5,632 nucleotides of DNA from Myxococcota bacterium (lineage in GTDB: Bacteria; Myxococcota_A; UBA9160; PR03), in NCBI GenBank assembly GCA_025453505.1, contig JALOQG010000201.1, positions 3,518-9,149 on the forward strand, given 5' to 3'. Below, piece by piece: positions 5,479 to 5,632 of this stretch; position 1 is the stretch's first letter; each line of letters starts with the position of its first letter. The notes under the pieces were generated by a model. That model saw only the letters and a list, made by a program, of their open reading frames with translations, did no database searches and was not told where the DNA came from. A program made the position numbers and the translations under genes.

Positions 5479-5632
5479 CTAGACGCGCTGCGGATCCGCG
5501 AGCGGGAGGCGCACCACGAAGGCCGCGCCGCCGCCGGGTGCGTTGGTCGCTTCGATCGAGCCGGCGTGCGCGCGCGCGATCTCCCGCGCGAGCGCGAGAC
5601 CGAGACCGAGACCCTCGCTGGACTCCGACGCC
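5479..5632 (-). CDS. Sensor histidine kinase, C-terminal end of the ATPase domain (5' part beyond window)
   Basis: The last 50 residues of a protein whose beginning lies past the right edge. The text SSEGLGLGLALAREIARAH, then GSIEATNAPGGGAAFVVRLPL, is the G2 box and final strands of a GHKL (HATPase_c) domain as found at the end of two-component sensor kinases. In that family this region closes over ATP during autophosphorylation. The sensor, transmembrane and phospho-acceptor His parts are not visible, so the signal and class are unknown. No response regulator is in view; one could lie upstream, beyond the right edge. The stop is TAG, and the next gene on the strand, the carboxymuconolactone decarboxylase-family gene, begins 53 bp on. 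Confidence 0.9.
   Translation of the reverse strand, partial: ASESSEGLGLGLALAREIARAHAGSIEATNAPGGGAAFVVRLPLADPQRV

Noticed and set aside
4781..5482. Rightward 233-codon frame opposite the carboxymuconolactone decarboxylase-family gene
   Set aside because: It is antisense to a gene with clear family motifs and a strong ribosome-binding site. It is a shadow frame.

Overview
The window is very GC-rich (by eye roughly 70%) and almost fully coding. Third positions are strongly G/C, so long open frames also appear opposite the real genes. The Sec-type signal peptide, AmpG-type permease, type I dehydroquinase, MopB molybdoenzyme and histidine kinase together suggest a high-GC Gram-negative bacterium, perhaps a deltaproteobacterial, myxobacterial or Binatia-like lineage. 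That placement is inference from composition and gene content; there is no marker gene.

Layout. From about 3.85 kb down to base 1 runs a leftward block of three closely packed genes: an AmpG-like MFS permease, a small exported protein with a low-complexity tail, and a MopB-type molybdopterin oxidoreductase that runs off the left edge. The permease stop and the small gene's start are 5 bp apart or overlap, and 41 bp separate the small gene from the molybdoenzyme, so one transcript is likely. Divergent from this block, across only 41 bp, is a rightward type I 3-dehydroquinate dehydratase (aroD) with a complete active site. The 41-bp gap holds a 12-bp palindrome and promoter-like boxes for both directions.

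To the right of aroD, a 186-bp convergent intergenic region carries two 51-bp direct repeats (49/51 identical, 91 bp apart), each with an internal 7-bp inverted repeat. Then come two more leftward genes: a carboxymuconolactone decarboxylase/AhpD-fold protein lacking the peroxidatic Cys pair and, at the right edge, the C-terminal end of a sensor histidine kinase. A perfect 7-bp hairpin overlaps the ribosome-binding site of the carboxymuconolactone decarboxylase-family gene.

How the genes work together is only partly visible. aroD serves the shikimate pathway and AmpG-like permeases normally serve peptidoglycan recycling, but no pathway partner of either is in view. No RNA gene, CRISPR array, transposase or phage gene was seen. 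Most of the window looks like ordinary chromosome. The points most worth a second look are the repeat pair, the compact divergent control region, the small exported protein with its 9-residue C-terminal period, and the molybdoenzyme with no Cys/Sec at the expected Mo-ligand position.
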